The notes beneath the pieces are model-generated. The model did not search any database, was not told the origin of the DNA, and saw only the letters and a list, made by a program, of their open reading frames with translations. Positions 1 to 9,257 of a stretch of DNA of 13,951 nucleotides are shown one piece after another; the stretch's first letter is position 1, and every line of letters begins with the position of its first letter. Source of the DNA: Allomyces macrogynus ATCC 38327 (lineage: Eukaryota; Blastocladiomycota; Blastocladiomycetes; Blastocladiales; Blastocladiaceae). A program made the translations under genes and the position numbers. Where the stretch lies: positions 1,099,510 to 1,113,460 of the forward strand of contig GG745344.1 in assembly GCA_000151295.1 (NCBI GenBank), read 5' to 3'.

Positions 1-251
1 GAACTGGAAAACAGTATCAGCTTGCCGTCGGGTCAGTGTGCAAAGTGCGACACACAACTGCACAAGGGTCTTGATCTGGAGCCGTACTTGGCGTAGTCGG
101 CGCCACCGTCCTCTCCTGCTGTTCGGGCATCGGCTCGCCGACCGGTTGCAGGATCAGACGAGTCGTGGCGCCCGCGCCGTCCAGCTCGCAGCGGCAAATC
201 GCGCACAGCCGGATTGGTTGCCCGAGCATCATCTGCGTGCACGAAATCGCA
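1..251 (-). other. Frame-broken RING and start of helicase C lobe
   Basis: After CGHVFC (codon ending at 249) the main frame loses the RING cysteines and stops at 33. Skipping one base (242) gives C-x2-C spacing and, in the next frame, a closing CAIC pair, which completes a C3HC4 RING. Further down, YGS is in the main frame, QIKTLVQLC is in a third frame, and DGKLILFSS, which resembles motif IV of the second helicase lobe, is back in the main frame after the stop. At least three one-base corrections are therefore needed in about 250 bases. No plausible GT-AG introns explain them. This may be a sequencing or assembly error near a contig edge, or a recent loss of function. Confidence 0.7.
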
Positions 252-3200
252 AAAGACATGACCGCATCGCGTGACCACGAGCGGATCGTTGCGCGCGATA
301 TCCTCCATGCATACTGGACACACCTGGTCCTCGGCCTCGGCAATCGCTGACAAGACCGTCGCCATGAACCGGTGCTGCGCAGCAACCGTGCGGAGTTGGC
401 CGCACACGTCGGCGAATTCCGTGCAAGCCGTGACGAGTTTCCGGGCTGTGGTCTTAGCATCAACGGTCAGGTTCTTGACGCGCGACATGTCGACGCGCGG
501 CACCTCGACCGGGATCCCTAGCTCGGCCTCGTCCAAGTCAGGCGCGGTGATGTACCGCACGAGCCGCTCGTGCGCGTCGGCGCCCATGACGACCAGCCGG
601 TTGTCGTCCGAAACGGTCAGGCCGGCAGGCATCTTGTCGCGCTCGTCGTCCGGGATCAGCGACACGAGCGCCTCCATGCGCGCCGTGAGCATGGCGATAT
701 CGTCTTGCAGTTTCCGGCCCTGCTTGACGAGCAACTCGATCTTGTCGAGCCGCACGACCTGGATCCGCGCGGCGACCTCGTCGACCGACGTGGCGGTCAC
801 GCCCGTTGCGGCAACCACGTCGTCGTGAATCTGGTGGTGGTTGCACATCATGAGCCGCGACCGCACCGACTGCCGCTGGTACGACGCCATCAGGCCCAGT
901 TCGGCGGGGGTCAAATCGACCCAGTTCGTCTGGTAGTGCACCGGCGGAATCTCGAGGTCGGGTTCATTGCGGCGCACGTGCGAGTTCAAAAACGCCTGTG
1001 CGTCCGCGACCGTCGTCGGCAAATTGCGCACCCCAACCGCCTCCGCGAGCGACACGACACACGCCGGTTTCATGAGCGGCGGCGTACCAGTGAGCCCGAG
1101 CCGGAACCGCGCCTTCAAGCAGAACAGCAGCGTCTCGGCCATGCGAGTCTTCGGCTGCTGCTGGTTCGAGTGCGCGCAGAGCACATGCGACAGCTCGTGC
1201 ACTTCGTCAATTACAATCCGGTGCCAGAAGACGCGCTCAAGAATCACGCAGTCCTTGACGTTGCCAAACTGCGCGCGCGTGCGTTCGTGCAGCCGGCCAA
1301 TGTGCGCGTCCATGAGCTGGTTGTAGACGGTGGCCTCTGCAATCGGTGGTGTGTGCGACCATTGCCGCCACCGCAGCCAGAAATCGGGCCACATGTCGTT
1401 GCCCTGGCCGAACCGGTAGGCCGCGGGTGGGAACGCGTACCGTCCACCCGTTTTCCCGATCTTGGCAACGCGCCGCTGGTAGTTGGCATTTTGCAGGAAC
1501 GTGAGCGAGACAACGACGACGTCGGCGAGCAGCACGTCGTTCCAGGACAGGGCGCGATGGTCGTGAATCGTCGTGACTTGCGCAATCTTGGCACCCGGCG
1601 GTAGCGCCTTGCGCGCTTCAGCGACCCACTGCGCGACGAGATCGCTGCGCACGACAATCAGCGTCGCGCGCGAGACGAGGTACTTGCGCTTGTCGGCCGG
1701 GTCGTCCCACGGGATCGCACGCACCGACCGGAACGGGTTCGCGGCGACGAGCGACAGCGCCATGATCGTCTTGCCGGCTCCCATCTTGCTCACCTCGAGC
1801 GCGCCGCGGCATTCGAGCTCGGAGGTGTGCAGGTGACGATCAGCCCAAACAACCGGATCCGCGGCCGTTTCAAACGTCGCGGTGTTGATCCACATGCCGC
1901 CCGGACCCAGCTGGATCCAGTTCGGGCGTAAACGCATTTCCGACTCGAGAAACTGGGTCTTCTGCTCCGCCGTCGTGCCCGCGGTCACTTGCCGGGCGTG
2001 CACTGTGCGCGCGCGGCGGCTGCGCTCGAGCTCGAGCAGCCAGCTCAGCGTGCGCTGCTGGTAGTCGTATAAATCGAGCTGGAACCCGGGCGGCGTCAGT
2101 ACGGGTGCGTGTCCACCCTCGAGCGTGTCCGGCACGTAGAAGTTCGGCAGCTTGATGCGGTTGCGCGTCTCGAACAAATGAAAGAGCTGCTTGATGCGGT
2201 CACGGAACCCGGGCACCTCGAGACCGTCGCGCAGTGCAGCATTGGCTGCATCGGTCTTGAGAAAAAAGCACACCTCGTAGTTGAAGACCTGCAAGTCGTT
2301 GCTGTTCGCGTACTGCGGCACGCCCGGCGTCGCATCGGGCGGCGGGTACATCGTTTTCTTGATGCTGCGCAGGACAATGCGGTAATACGGGTCGTGGGCC
2401 GCTGTCCACGGCCCCAGGTTGCGCAGGCCGGCCAGGGCGATGACCAGACGGCCTGCTGCGTACGACTCCTGGTCTAGAGCGTCGAGATGATCAGGACTTT
2501 GCAACGTGGCATGTCGCTTCCTGAAAACTAACGTACGAAAGTTGGTTCCAGGCTCTTCAGGCCAATCACCATCGTGTCGACAGAACGCATCCTTGTTGAG
2601 CACAAAAACGAGCTGATTTGACAACATGCGGTCAATTCCCATCTTCGCGTCCACAAACCCGTCCGACCGGAGGGTCTCGAAACCCTCGCGGCCCTCGGTT
2701 GGGCGCACGCACTTGGCCCGCTCCGTGTACGGGTCCAGCGCCTCGACCGCGGCAAAGTCGGCCACCGTGAGGTTGTGTAGCTCGTCCGACGGCATGGTTG
2801 ACGAGTCCGGGTGCGCATACCACACGTTCTCGGTCGCCAAACCCCACGCCGGGTACGCAAAATACCCGTCGGCCGTGATTTGCGGGCGGCGCACGCGCAA
2901 AATGGGCACGATGCGCGCCGTCACGTCAGCGAGTGCGGTCGGCTTGAGGCACCGGAACGTGTTCATGTCAATCGACGTGGGCGACATGGGAAGACGAAGC
3001 CGCAGCGACGTGTTCTGGCTGTGCAAAAATAGCTCGTTGGCATTGGGCCGCAAATCGGCCTTGACGGGAGCAGATTCACAACATGTATCCTCGGTGTCGT
3101 CGTCGACCAAGACGCGTGCGTGGAGCGCATCAGCGGCTGCAGCGTCGTCGCTGGAAAAGGGCAGGTGGTCGTAGTCGTGCCATTGGTTACGACCCGTGTG

Positions 3201-4100
3201 GTTGTTGACAGCAGCGTTTAAGAGCGCGTCAGCGTCGGTATTTGCGTCAAGCTCGGCAAGTCCATTGCCGTCGAGCGTCGTGCTCGGCACGTCCGGGTAA
3301 AAACGCCACCACGAGGTCGCATCGTCAGGCACGTCCTCATTGACGCCGTCAAACTGAGCGGGTTGCTGCGACGTCGAGCTAGTTCCCAGCGTAATAGAGT
3401 GGTGCTGCTGCGACTGGCTGTCAGGTGCAACAGAGTGCGACGGTCCGTCCTGCTGGTCGGGCACGAGCTCGTCAATCGCGTGCGGCACCCAATCATCAAC
3501 GTCGGGTTCGTTGTTGGCGGCCTTGCGCTTGCGCTTGCTCCTAATCGGCACGGGTACCGGCTCAGGTGTGTCGTCCCGGCCAGAACCCAACAAATGTTCA
3601 GCACTCAGCGGTCGCGCTTCCACTGGAGTCCGCAATAAGGGTCCGCGCAAAATTGGCCGAGCTCGCCGGGCGAAATGCGAGGGACCTGCAGCGTCGACCG
3701 ATTCGTCGCGTACGTTGGCGGGAATCACATCAGCATCAGCAGAACGCTGGCGACGTTGACGCTTGCGTTTCGGCTCTTCCACAGCAAGTTCAGGTAGAGT
3801 GTCAAGTTCGTCCTCGAGCTCGGACAGCGGTTCCACTGGCGTAAATACGCTTGTCGAGCACGTAGTTCTGGTTCGTGTTGAGCGGCGCAATGTTGCGGGA
3901 GGCGCGGGAGCTGAAACGTTGGAAGATGATGCAGCGGCGGCGGCGGCGGCGGCAGCGGCCTTGCGGCGAGTCGCGGGCATGATTTTGGTGTTGCAAGCGT
4001 GCAGTTTGACGGGAGAGCGGCAGGCACGATTGCAGCAAGACGTTGGCAGCGACTGGATGATGAGAGGGCATGTCCAGCCGGGGGTGTGTCGCTTCGACAT
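1..4100 (-). CDS. Rad5/HLTF/SHPRH-like SNF2 ATPase with RING finger (3' end outside window)
   Basis: Likely nuclear DNA-dependent ATPase and ubiquitin E3 of the Rad5/HLTF/SHPRH group, which acts in chromatin remodelling and post-replication repair. Numbered from the ATG at 4100, I see: an Ala10 run (48-57); basic stretches fitting nuclear signals (110-119 and 187-193); a Q-motif-like LYDYQQ (about 677); Walker A GAGKT (774-778); motif Ia TLIVV (about 813); a DEVH box (965-968) where DEAH/DEGH is usual; motif III LTGTP (1003-1007); a charged, partly coiled-coil linker; then RING residues CPVC (1261/1264) and CGHVFC (1279-1284). A RING between the two helicase lobes defines this group. The second lobe begins only at the window edge. 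The frame is open for more than 1,300 codons, then breaks near 242. The ATG at 4100 (context CAAACATGTC) was preferred; 3980, just before the Ala run, is a good alternative. The open frame reaches 4202 but begins there with GTG. Confidence 0.88.
3931..3960. repeat. GCN trinucleotide repeat coding the poly-Ala run
   Basis: A GCG/GCA triplet tract that reads as ten consecutive alanines near the N-terminus of the SNF2 gene on the minus strand. Such tracts vary in length by slippage. It lies just after the alternative start codon at 3980. Confidence 0.85.
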
Positions 4101-4734
4101 GTTTGCGGTTCGGCCAGCGTGCCGTGCTTGATGTGGCCTAGTATCAAACTGGGCGTGCCACCTGCGCGACGCCACGTCTGGCATGCAGCGAGTGGGACCC
4201 ACTTCGCTCTTGAATCATCGCTGAAGGCACCTGGATTTCATCATGACCACTCTCCTTCGTTTGTTGTCACCATTTTCACGAACGGGTCGTCAGCGAGGCC
4301 GTGCACCGATCACATCAATGCCTTGGACCACTGATGAGCAGGAAAGTAAGCCCAAAATTGATCAGCTATGATGTTTGGACCAAGTTGGCCTTGGAAACGT
4401 TCAGAACATTCTGTACCAAAGCCGCTAATAGTTCAAGAGCAACGACTCCAACTCGCTGAGTGATCTGTGAGCCATCATCGCTGTCAAATGCCTCCACGAC
4501 GATGTGCAGTTATCGCTCTTTGCAATGCGCAGAGATATCAAACTTGCTGCAGCACGGAACAGTGGAACGAGCAAAGCTGGTCGATGCAACAGAATCAGAT
4601 CCATCACAAATTAGCCTCAGGAGGTCGAAAATACAACAATCCAACACCACCACCTGCATTCAGCTTTTTTCAGCCTTTGATTCTGTTCCAGCGGCCGATC
4701 TGGCGTGATTCTTGCCATGCAGGCTCTCCTTCCA
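4101..4734. other. Intergenic 5' flank of the SNF2 gene
   Basis: No convincing coding region is seen. CpG is at ordinary levels up to about 4860, unlike the block that follows. The first part must hold the promoter and 5' UTR of the minus-strand SNF2 gene, but I see no clear TATA box. The 3' end of the retroelement should lie near 4735, but I find no terminal repeat or target-site duplication here. The plus-strand open frame crossing 4467-5048 is antisense to the recombinase remnant and is not counted as a gene. Confidence 0.55.
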
Positions 4735-5620
4735 TCAGCCTTGTTGGCTGCCACTCATTTCACTCACCCACATGGCATCACCAACCAGCACTACTTGACC
4801 TGATTCCGCCCTTAAGGAACACTCCAGGTGGTAGCTGGCATCAGAAAAGCTGGAGCGCGGACCATTTGGTTTTCCAAAGCTTGATGAGTCAGGGATGGCT
4901 GAGTGTGTCAACATGCCTGCACACTGCCTTGTGTTGTGCTGCACCAGTCAATCAAGCACAGGAATGGGGGATGTTGGGTGGAAAGTTGCCAGTCATGCAT
5001 CTTGCCTGTATCACATGCCTGCCATGCTTGTCTAGGAGCAAGACTTGAGCCAGTGTTCTTAGAAGGGCTAACCACAATTCATTTGGGGGGAAGGTGCAAT
5101 CTTGTCAGCAACCACAAAATGCTTGGTGGTGCCTGCCCCTACAAAGAGGGCGTCACTGGCGTTCCTGTCAGGTACATAGGGGGAGCAGCATGCAGCGCCT
5201 CCCATACCATAAGAGGAGGTACACAAGGCGGTGGTTCAGCTTTGAGAATGATAGGTCTGTGGTTGGGCCCCAGGCCCACACTGCATCATCCAAAATCATC
5301 ACATCAAACACTTCCTTAATGTGCAAGACCTGAGGGCACTCCACCTGGAAGGAGCACATGACCTTCAATACTGTTGTGCAAGTTGACAGGGATGTGATCA
5401 TGCCATCTGGCCCACAGAACTGCCCCTAAGTCATCCCAATTGCTGCATGTTGGCAGGCCACTAGAGCTGCCTGCACAGGAGAGGGGTCTTCCTCCCTGAG
5501 AGAGATAGTGTACACACAAAAAGCATTCACATCTCACATAAGGGGATTGGTGTGCTCCCTGTGGCACCAGCAAAGCCAGCATTGCCAAGACGCATCATAC
5601 TGCTTTCTGGTGTTCTCTGC
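4735..5620 (-). pseudogene. Tyrosine recombinase domain of the retroelement
   Basis: The N-terminal SAM-like core-binding part begins with TRKQYDASWQCWLCWC (from about 5611), in frame with the upstream RNase H. It continues past a TGA (about 5531) and a TAG (about 5427) in the same frame as far as LNHRL near 5200, where the first catalytic Arg of the family is expected. The central part is spread over other frames (for example ASDALFVGAGTTKH at 5160-5115, then LWLALLRTLAQVLLLDKHGR). The C-terminal box is in the frame ending at 4735: HNTRQ gives the H-x-x-R pair (4938-4927), followed by a GxRSSxSDASYH stretch corresponding to the W-S-S-x-A-x3-Y box. The nucleophilic Tyr is ambiguous, with Tyr at 4833-4831 the nearest. 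The recombinase is clearly non-functional. Confidence 0.75.
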
Positions 5621-5699
5621 AAGGCCTGTCAGCTCAGTCAAAAACTGCTTGCAACAGGCCGAGCAAAGTCCTGAAATGCTGGAGAGCCGCCACATGATC

Positions 5700-6560
5700 A
5701 GGTGAGTCCCACTCAGGGGTGCCTGTGTCCACAATGCCCTCACCAGTGTGTCCATCAGTGGGAGCACAGGGTCGCCCACCAACATCCAGAGGGTGCTCAG
5801 GAACCATATCTGGGATGGCCAGAATGGGGTGACCACTGTTGCCATCCCCTGATCATCTTGGAGCTTCCATAGCACATGGACCAGAAGACCCCAAGGGGGG
5901 TATATCCACACAGGCTTGTCTCCCCAGTGGATTGTGAATGCATCTGTTGCTACCACCCCCAGGTCCAGTTGGAATGTCACAAACCAATCCCCAATCTGTG
6001 CTGTTGCTGTGGATGCAAACAGATTGATCTCCACCAGCCAGTGCATGCAAAGCGCCTGGAAGATTGACCAATGGACAATGTGGTTGTAACAGACTTTGTC
6101 CACCTTCAAGTCAAGGCCCACTACTCAATTCTCCACTTGCAGCAGGTGGGTTGCATGCAATCTTGCCAAACCCTTGCAGCAAAAGCCAGGTTTCCTTCAT
6201 CATGCAATTCATCCATGGGCATCAGTGGCCCCCCTGCTGATCCAGGTAAATCGTGGAGCTGAGGCTGTCCTCCATAGCATGGATTGTCAACCCAGCTAAG
6301 TCTGCTACCCTGGAGGCCACCAGGGCCTGCAGTCCCAGCAGGACCACAAGGATCTCCAAGACCCCAGTGTGGATCAGATCTGTCATGGGGTGCTCTGATA
6401 GGAATGTGTCCAGATCCTTGCTGACTAGTACTTGTCCTGGTACTGGAAGAGGACTTCTGCTGACCACCAGTTGTGTGTCTGCACCAGCTCCCCATCCACC
6501 CATGCATTCAGGGCCCAACCTGTCCCAACCCATTGGGGCAGATGGTCAGATCCACCACCA
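5700..6560 (-). pseudogene. RNase H domain with DIRS-type C-terminal extension
   Basis: Three frames carry successive pieces. The N-terminal piece has CPNGLGQVGP/GGWG (where TDASPNGWGA is usual). The second has HTGVLEILVVLLGLQAL, with the catalytic Glu near 6356, then HAMEDSLSS in the TDN region (about 6281-6258). A frame change leads to MDELHDEGNLAFAARVW. The third piece follows a frame break at the position of the usual H-(I/L)-P-G motif (about 6130). It contains EINLFASTATAQ (from 6031), ATDAF, WIYPPW (about 5908-5891), and TPFWPSQIWF. This is the VDLFAS...DAF...PPW...PxWPSQxWF signature of DIRS/Ngaro polyproteins. It is the best-preserved part of the element and the basis for its identification. 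Confidence 0.8.
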
Positions 6561-7060
6561 ACTGCAATAGTGTGGACCCCTTGTAGTCCAGGAGAATCGC
6601 CACACTTGCAGCCAGGTCCCCCCCAATCAGGGTGAACTCCACTGTCTCCCCTGTGGGTGGCAGCACCCCCAAACTGTCCAGCTGTAACCCACCTGGGATC
6701 AAATCCCTCACGATCTGAGAGTCATGGTATCTGAGCCATACCTCCCAGAATGCAGGGAAATGTAGCTGACCCCCCCCCCCCCCCACCACCACCACCACCA
6801 CCACTTCTAGGTGTGGGTGTGGGAGCAAGGCCTCCAAATGCAATGTCTTTGTGTCCCCTGTCAGGTCCACTGTGCCCTTGAGTGCCATGGGCAGGGCCAC
6901 CAGATCCAGTATCCCCAGGACTGATTCTCTGTCCAACAGGGTGAAACATTCCCCAGGATCCATCTGCAACCAACATGCAATGCAATCCATTTCTCCAAAG
7001 ACTGTGCCCCAGTTGCCAACCAAACAACAGTTTGCATCTGTAGAATTGGTGCAATTATCA
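6561..7060 (-). pseudogene. Remnant N-terminus of reverse transcriptase
   Basis: An open stretch on the minus strand (about 7023-6508) contains PAFWEVWLRYHDSQIVRDLI followed by GGLQLDSL and LPP. This resembles the F-x3-W...W-V-x2-I-x2-G-L-x-L-x-F entry to DIRS-type reverse transcriptases. Only about 100 bases then separate it from the RNase H start, where roughly 600 bases of palm domain with a YxDD box are normally expected. No YxDD was found in any frame. A poly-G/(GGT)n tract at 6770-6804 interrupts the frame. The identification rests on position and this short similarity, so it is tentative. Confidence 0.42.
6770..6804. repeat. C15 homopolymer plus (ACC)n microsatellite
   Basis: Fifteen consecutive C on the plus strand run straight into about six ACC units. 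On the minus strand, where the retroelement reads, this is a GGT repeat followed by G15, giving poly-Val/poly-Gly in translation. It is slippage-prone and could form a G-quadruplex. Confidence 0.95.
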
Positions 7061-7102
7061 ATTTATTCAAATTGCAATCCATTGGCAACAGGGGCAGCAC
7101 CA

Positions 7103-7507
7103 CTAAACCCGCTTCTTGTGCAGCCATGTTGGTACTGAGCCAGAGCTAGAGCTGCCAAACATGTGCTTTGCCACCCCACCAAACTCTGGGCGACTACCAC
7201 TGCTGAAACTGTGCCTCCCTCCCCCCCCTCCCCCCCACACACACACAGGTGGGGCTGGTTGGTGATGTTGGTGCACAGGACCAAATGGGCTTGCTGTGCA
7301 GGGCTGTTGGGCATGGGCAGTACCAAGTGTCCTCTGCATGTGCCAATAGTGCGCCTTGCTGTCAGCTTCCACCCACCCAGTGAGCACAGTCATGTTGAAC
7401 AGCAACATGCAGCCTGGGTAGGAGCCCAAGGGCAGCACCTCATGCAGGGTCTTGGTATATGCCTTGTCCACCCCAGGGTAGGTCACCAGGTGCATGATGT
7501 GATGCAA
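7103..7507 (-). pseudogene. C-terminal part of gag-like protein
   Basis: A 134-codon open stretch in a different frame from the gag-like piece just upstream, and apparently its continuation after a frameshift near 7510. It reads LHHIMHLVTYPGVDKAY..., then a Gly/Ser-rich low-complexity tail (SSGSRPEFGG, FGSSSSGSVP). The polar tail before the polymerase region is typical of gag C-termini. No CCHC zinc knuckle is recognisable. I do not recognise the fold; the call is positional, as it lies between the upstream gag-like ORF and the reverse transcriptase/RNase H. Confidence 0.35.
7202..7246. repeat. Polypyrimidine C-tract plus (CA)n
   Basis: Runs of C (3, 8 and 7) separated by single T, followed by about five CA units. 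The minus strand has G7-A-G8-A-G3-A-GG after a GT repeat, which fits a G-quadruplex and H-DNA-prone motif. A second, shorter C-rich tract occurs at 8257-8268. Both are followed on the plus strand by the same 14 bases, AGGTGGGGCTGGTT. Confidence 0.9.
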
Positions 7508-7512
7508 CCCAG

Positions 7513-8244
7513 TCAGGCATTGTCTGCCACTTCAAGGTGTACCTTGGCCTGGACTGTGCTGACCATGGCATCAAGTGCAGCCAGCACATCAGCACAGTTG
7601 TCCACATTGAGCTTTGAGAGGGCCACCTCCTGGAGGAGTGCAGTGAGGACCTCCAGGCAAGAGGCCACTGTGATGGTGCCTTGCATCTGGGTCATCAAGT
7701 GCTTGGTCATGTCTGTGAACAGCCTGTCTTGCTCAGCGCTTGCCCACTTCATTCACTTCATTGAGGTGCCAAGGCCCACAAGGGTAAATGCCAGCTCAGG
7801 TGCTTCCTTGTGCAGCATGATTTCCTTGATGTTGTAAAAGAAATGGGCGCACTTTGTAGTGCTGCTTTTTGGCGTCTTCTGACACATCAAGGGGGTTGAA
7901 CACATCAGCAGGGCACAAAGCCCTGTCACCATCAGGGTGGGCAACAGCATCACACAACATGTCAGGTACACACATCTGTTGTCCTGCATGGCATCATGTT
8001 GGTGAGCATCATGGTGGTCTGCCTCCACTGCACACACCAGGGTGTGCACCACAGTGGGCAGGGCGGCCATGTGGGCCAAAGTGGCCTCCACCACAGCTTC
8101 TGTGGCAGCCACTGCAATGTGGGTGACATCATTGGCCATCAGCATGCCATCCCACAACCCCCCTGCCATGGGCCCATCTGCAACCACCAAAGTGTGTGCA
8201 ACAGCGCCTGCACAGGGACAGCCAGGGTGGACCTGCTCTGGCAC
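7513..8244 (-). pseudogene. Gag-like ORF interrupted by one stop
   Basis: A 163-codon and a 79-codon stretch lie in the same frame, separated by a single TGA (7753-7755), so about 243 codons of continuous reading remain. The product is helical-looking and rich in Ala, Val, His and Met, with MANDVTHIAVAATEAVVEA early and DRLFTDMTKHLMTQMQGTI then LEVLTALLQEVALSKL late. No catalytic or zinc motif is seen. It precedes the polymerase region, as ORF1/gag does in YR retroelements. The TGA fits a CGA that lost its CpG. The 5' limit (a GTG/ATG-less open frame near 8244) is not a proven start. Confidence 0.4.
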
Positions 8245-9071
8245 CTTACTGCCAGCCCCCCTCCCCCATCCAGGACAGGTGGGGCTGGTTTGACATCAGG
8301 GATGCCTGGGACCTGTCCACTGTAGTTGTAGTGCACAGGAAGCTAACCAGACTCAGCTACTTCCTCTCAATGTATTCTCTTCTGCAGAACTTGTGTCCTT
8401 ATATGTCACAACAGGCAAAGCATACAACCAACTCGGGGTGGAGACAGAAGAGGACACAATGGAGAATGACATGGAATGGAGATGGTGGAGAGATGATGGG
8501 GATGACAGGATGGGAAAGGTGATAGCAATGTGGTGGAGCATAAGCATTTGTGCATCAGTTTGGCCACATTCCCAAGGTGCCAGCACAGTGTGGTGGCGCC
8601 AGCACCAAGGGAACGTTTGTTGGTTGCATCTTGAACATGTCTTGCACTGGCCATGAGATGTCCACATGGGGCACATGCACCAACATCAACCAAAACTGGA
8701 ACAGCATTGTTGATGTCATTGTTGGGCATTCTCATGCTTGGGAATGTGCTGAACTCAGTTGTCCACCAGTGTCAGTTGAAAAAAGAAGTGAGGATGCTGA
8801 TAGGTTGGGGTGAGGGGCTTGCACACCTCAACTGGGCTCAGGTGGTCAAGCCTGTTATTTCATTTCTCAGAACTGACATTCCATCATATGCTTCATGTTC
8901 CTGAGATAGTGTCAATCAATCAAGCCCATTCAATAAATGGAATAGGCACATGCAGCACCCTGAGGTGCTGGCAAGGGCAATGGGCAATGGCATGATCAAT
9001 GTGAGACATCTCAGCAAAGGCGGTTGGGCAAGGGTGGCTCAGCAAAGGTGCATTTCCGACATCTGGCAGAA
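8245..9071. other. CpG-poor decayed DNA without an assignable gene
   Basis: Short open stretches occur on both strands (for example 8406-8735 minus, 8550-8904 plus), but none shows a recognisable domain and several begin with non-ATG codons. Low CpG and TG/CA richness match the retroelement, so this is probably its 5' part or another decayed insertion. Near 9010-9050 the phrase CTCAGCAAAGG is repeated directly about 30 bases apart. Confidence 0.5.
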
Positions 9072-9131
9072 CACTGCTCACCCAACCACTGTTCACCCAA
9101 CCACTGTTCACCCAACCACTGCTGCAGCAAC
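9072..9131. repeat. 15-bp minisatellite, four units
   Basis: Four 15-base units: CACTGCTCACCCAAC, two exact copies of CACTGTTCACCCAAC, and a diverged CACTGCTGCAGCAAC. The array ends three bases before the left arm of the inverted repeat. Confidence 0.9.
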
Positions 9132-9134
9132 ACT

Positions 9135-9257
9135 ATGGCAAACCCTCACATCACGTGACCACGACCTATTTAAGACTGAGCATCCCCACAACACGCTTCT
9201 CTCCCAGCAAAAAAATGAATGACCACACTCACCATGACAACACAATGCCCCTGCTTG
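9135..9257 (+). repeat. Left arm of a 122-bp inverted repeat
   Basis: From ATGGCAAACCCTCACATCAC to TGCCCCTGCTTG, this matches the reverse complement of 9559-9680 with seven mismatches (all transitions) and one A-run length difference (A7 versus A6). It contains a TATA-like TATTTAAG at 9167-9174 and an ATG at 9234 in a good context (CTCACCATGA). That ATG opens only a ten-residue peptide, which ends in TGA at 9264-9266. The arm points inward, to the right. Confidence 0.93.
9167..9174 (+). promoter_or_regulatory. TATA-like box, left arm
   Basis: TATTTAAG lies 67 bases upstream of the ATG at 9234, a spacing compatible with a core promoter. A CACGTG palindrome precedes it at 9152-9157; the right arm has CACACG at the same place, so that motif is not conserved between arms. 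Confidence 0.4.

Larger units (their letters stand above)
4735..8244 (-). mobile_element. Decayed tyrosine-recombinase (DIRS/Ngaro-like) retroelement
   Basis: Reading the minus strand from 8244 to 4735 gives, in order, a gag-like region, a remnant reverse transcriptase N-terminus, an RNase H with the long C-terminal extension typical of DIRS-type elements, and a tyrosine recombinase. This gene order is diagnostic of YR retrotransposons, which integrate by recombinase and not by a DDE integrase. The copy is broken by many stops and frame changes and is strongly CpG-depleted, so it is an old, inactive insertion. No DAM-type methyltransferase domain, which DIRS-1-type elements carry, is seen between RNase H and recombinase. 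Terminal repeats were not located, so the ends are only the limits of recognisable coding sequence. The 5' end could extend further, possibly as far as 9680. Confidence 0.78.

Noticed and set aside
232..242. Very short GT-AG intron restoring the RING frame
   Set aside because: GTGCACGCAG would restore the frame, but it is only 10 bases and removes the required cysteine. A one-base error at 242 fits better.
570..1604. A 344-codon open frame on the plus strand
   Set aside because: It is entirely antisense to the SNF2 gene. High GC removes stops from the opposite strand, and the translation is Arg/His-rich with no domain.
4400..4735. Search for the retroelement's second inverted terminal repeat
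   Set aside because: No sequence matching the 122-bp arms at 9135 or 9559 occurs here, so the inverted-repeat unit could not be shown to be the terminal repeat of the YR element.
4467..5048. A 193-codon open frame on the plus strand
   Set aside because: It is antisense to the tyrosine recombinase remnant and shows no domain; the minus strand carries the H-x-x-R box there.
7163..7837. A 224-codon open frame on the plus strand
   Set aside because: It is antisense to the gag-like frames and runs through the polypyrimidine tract. It is rich in Ser, Thr and Pro without recognisable features.
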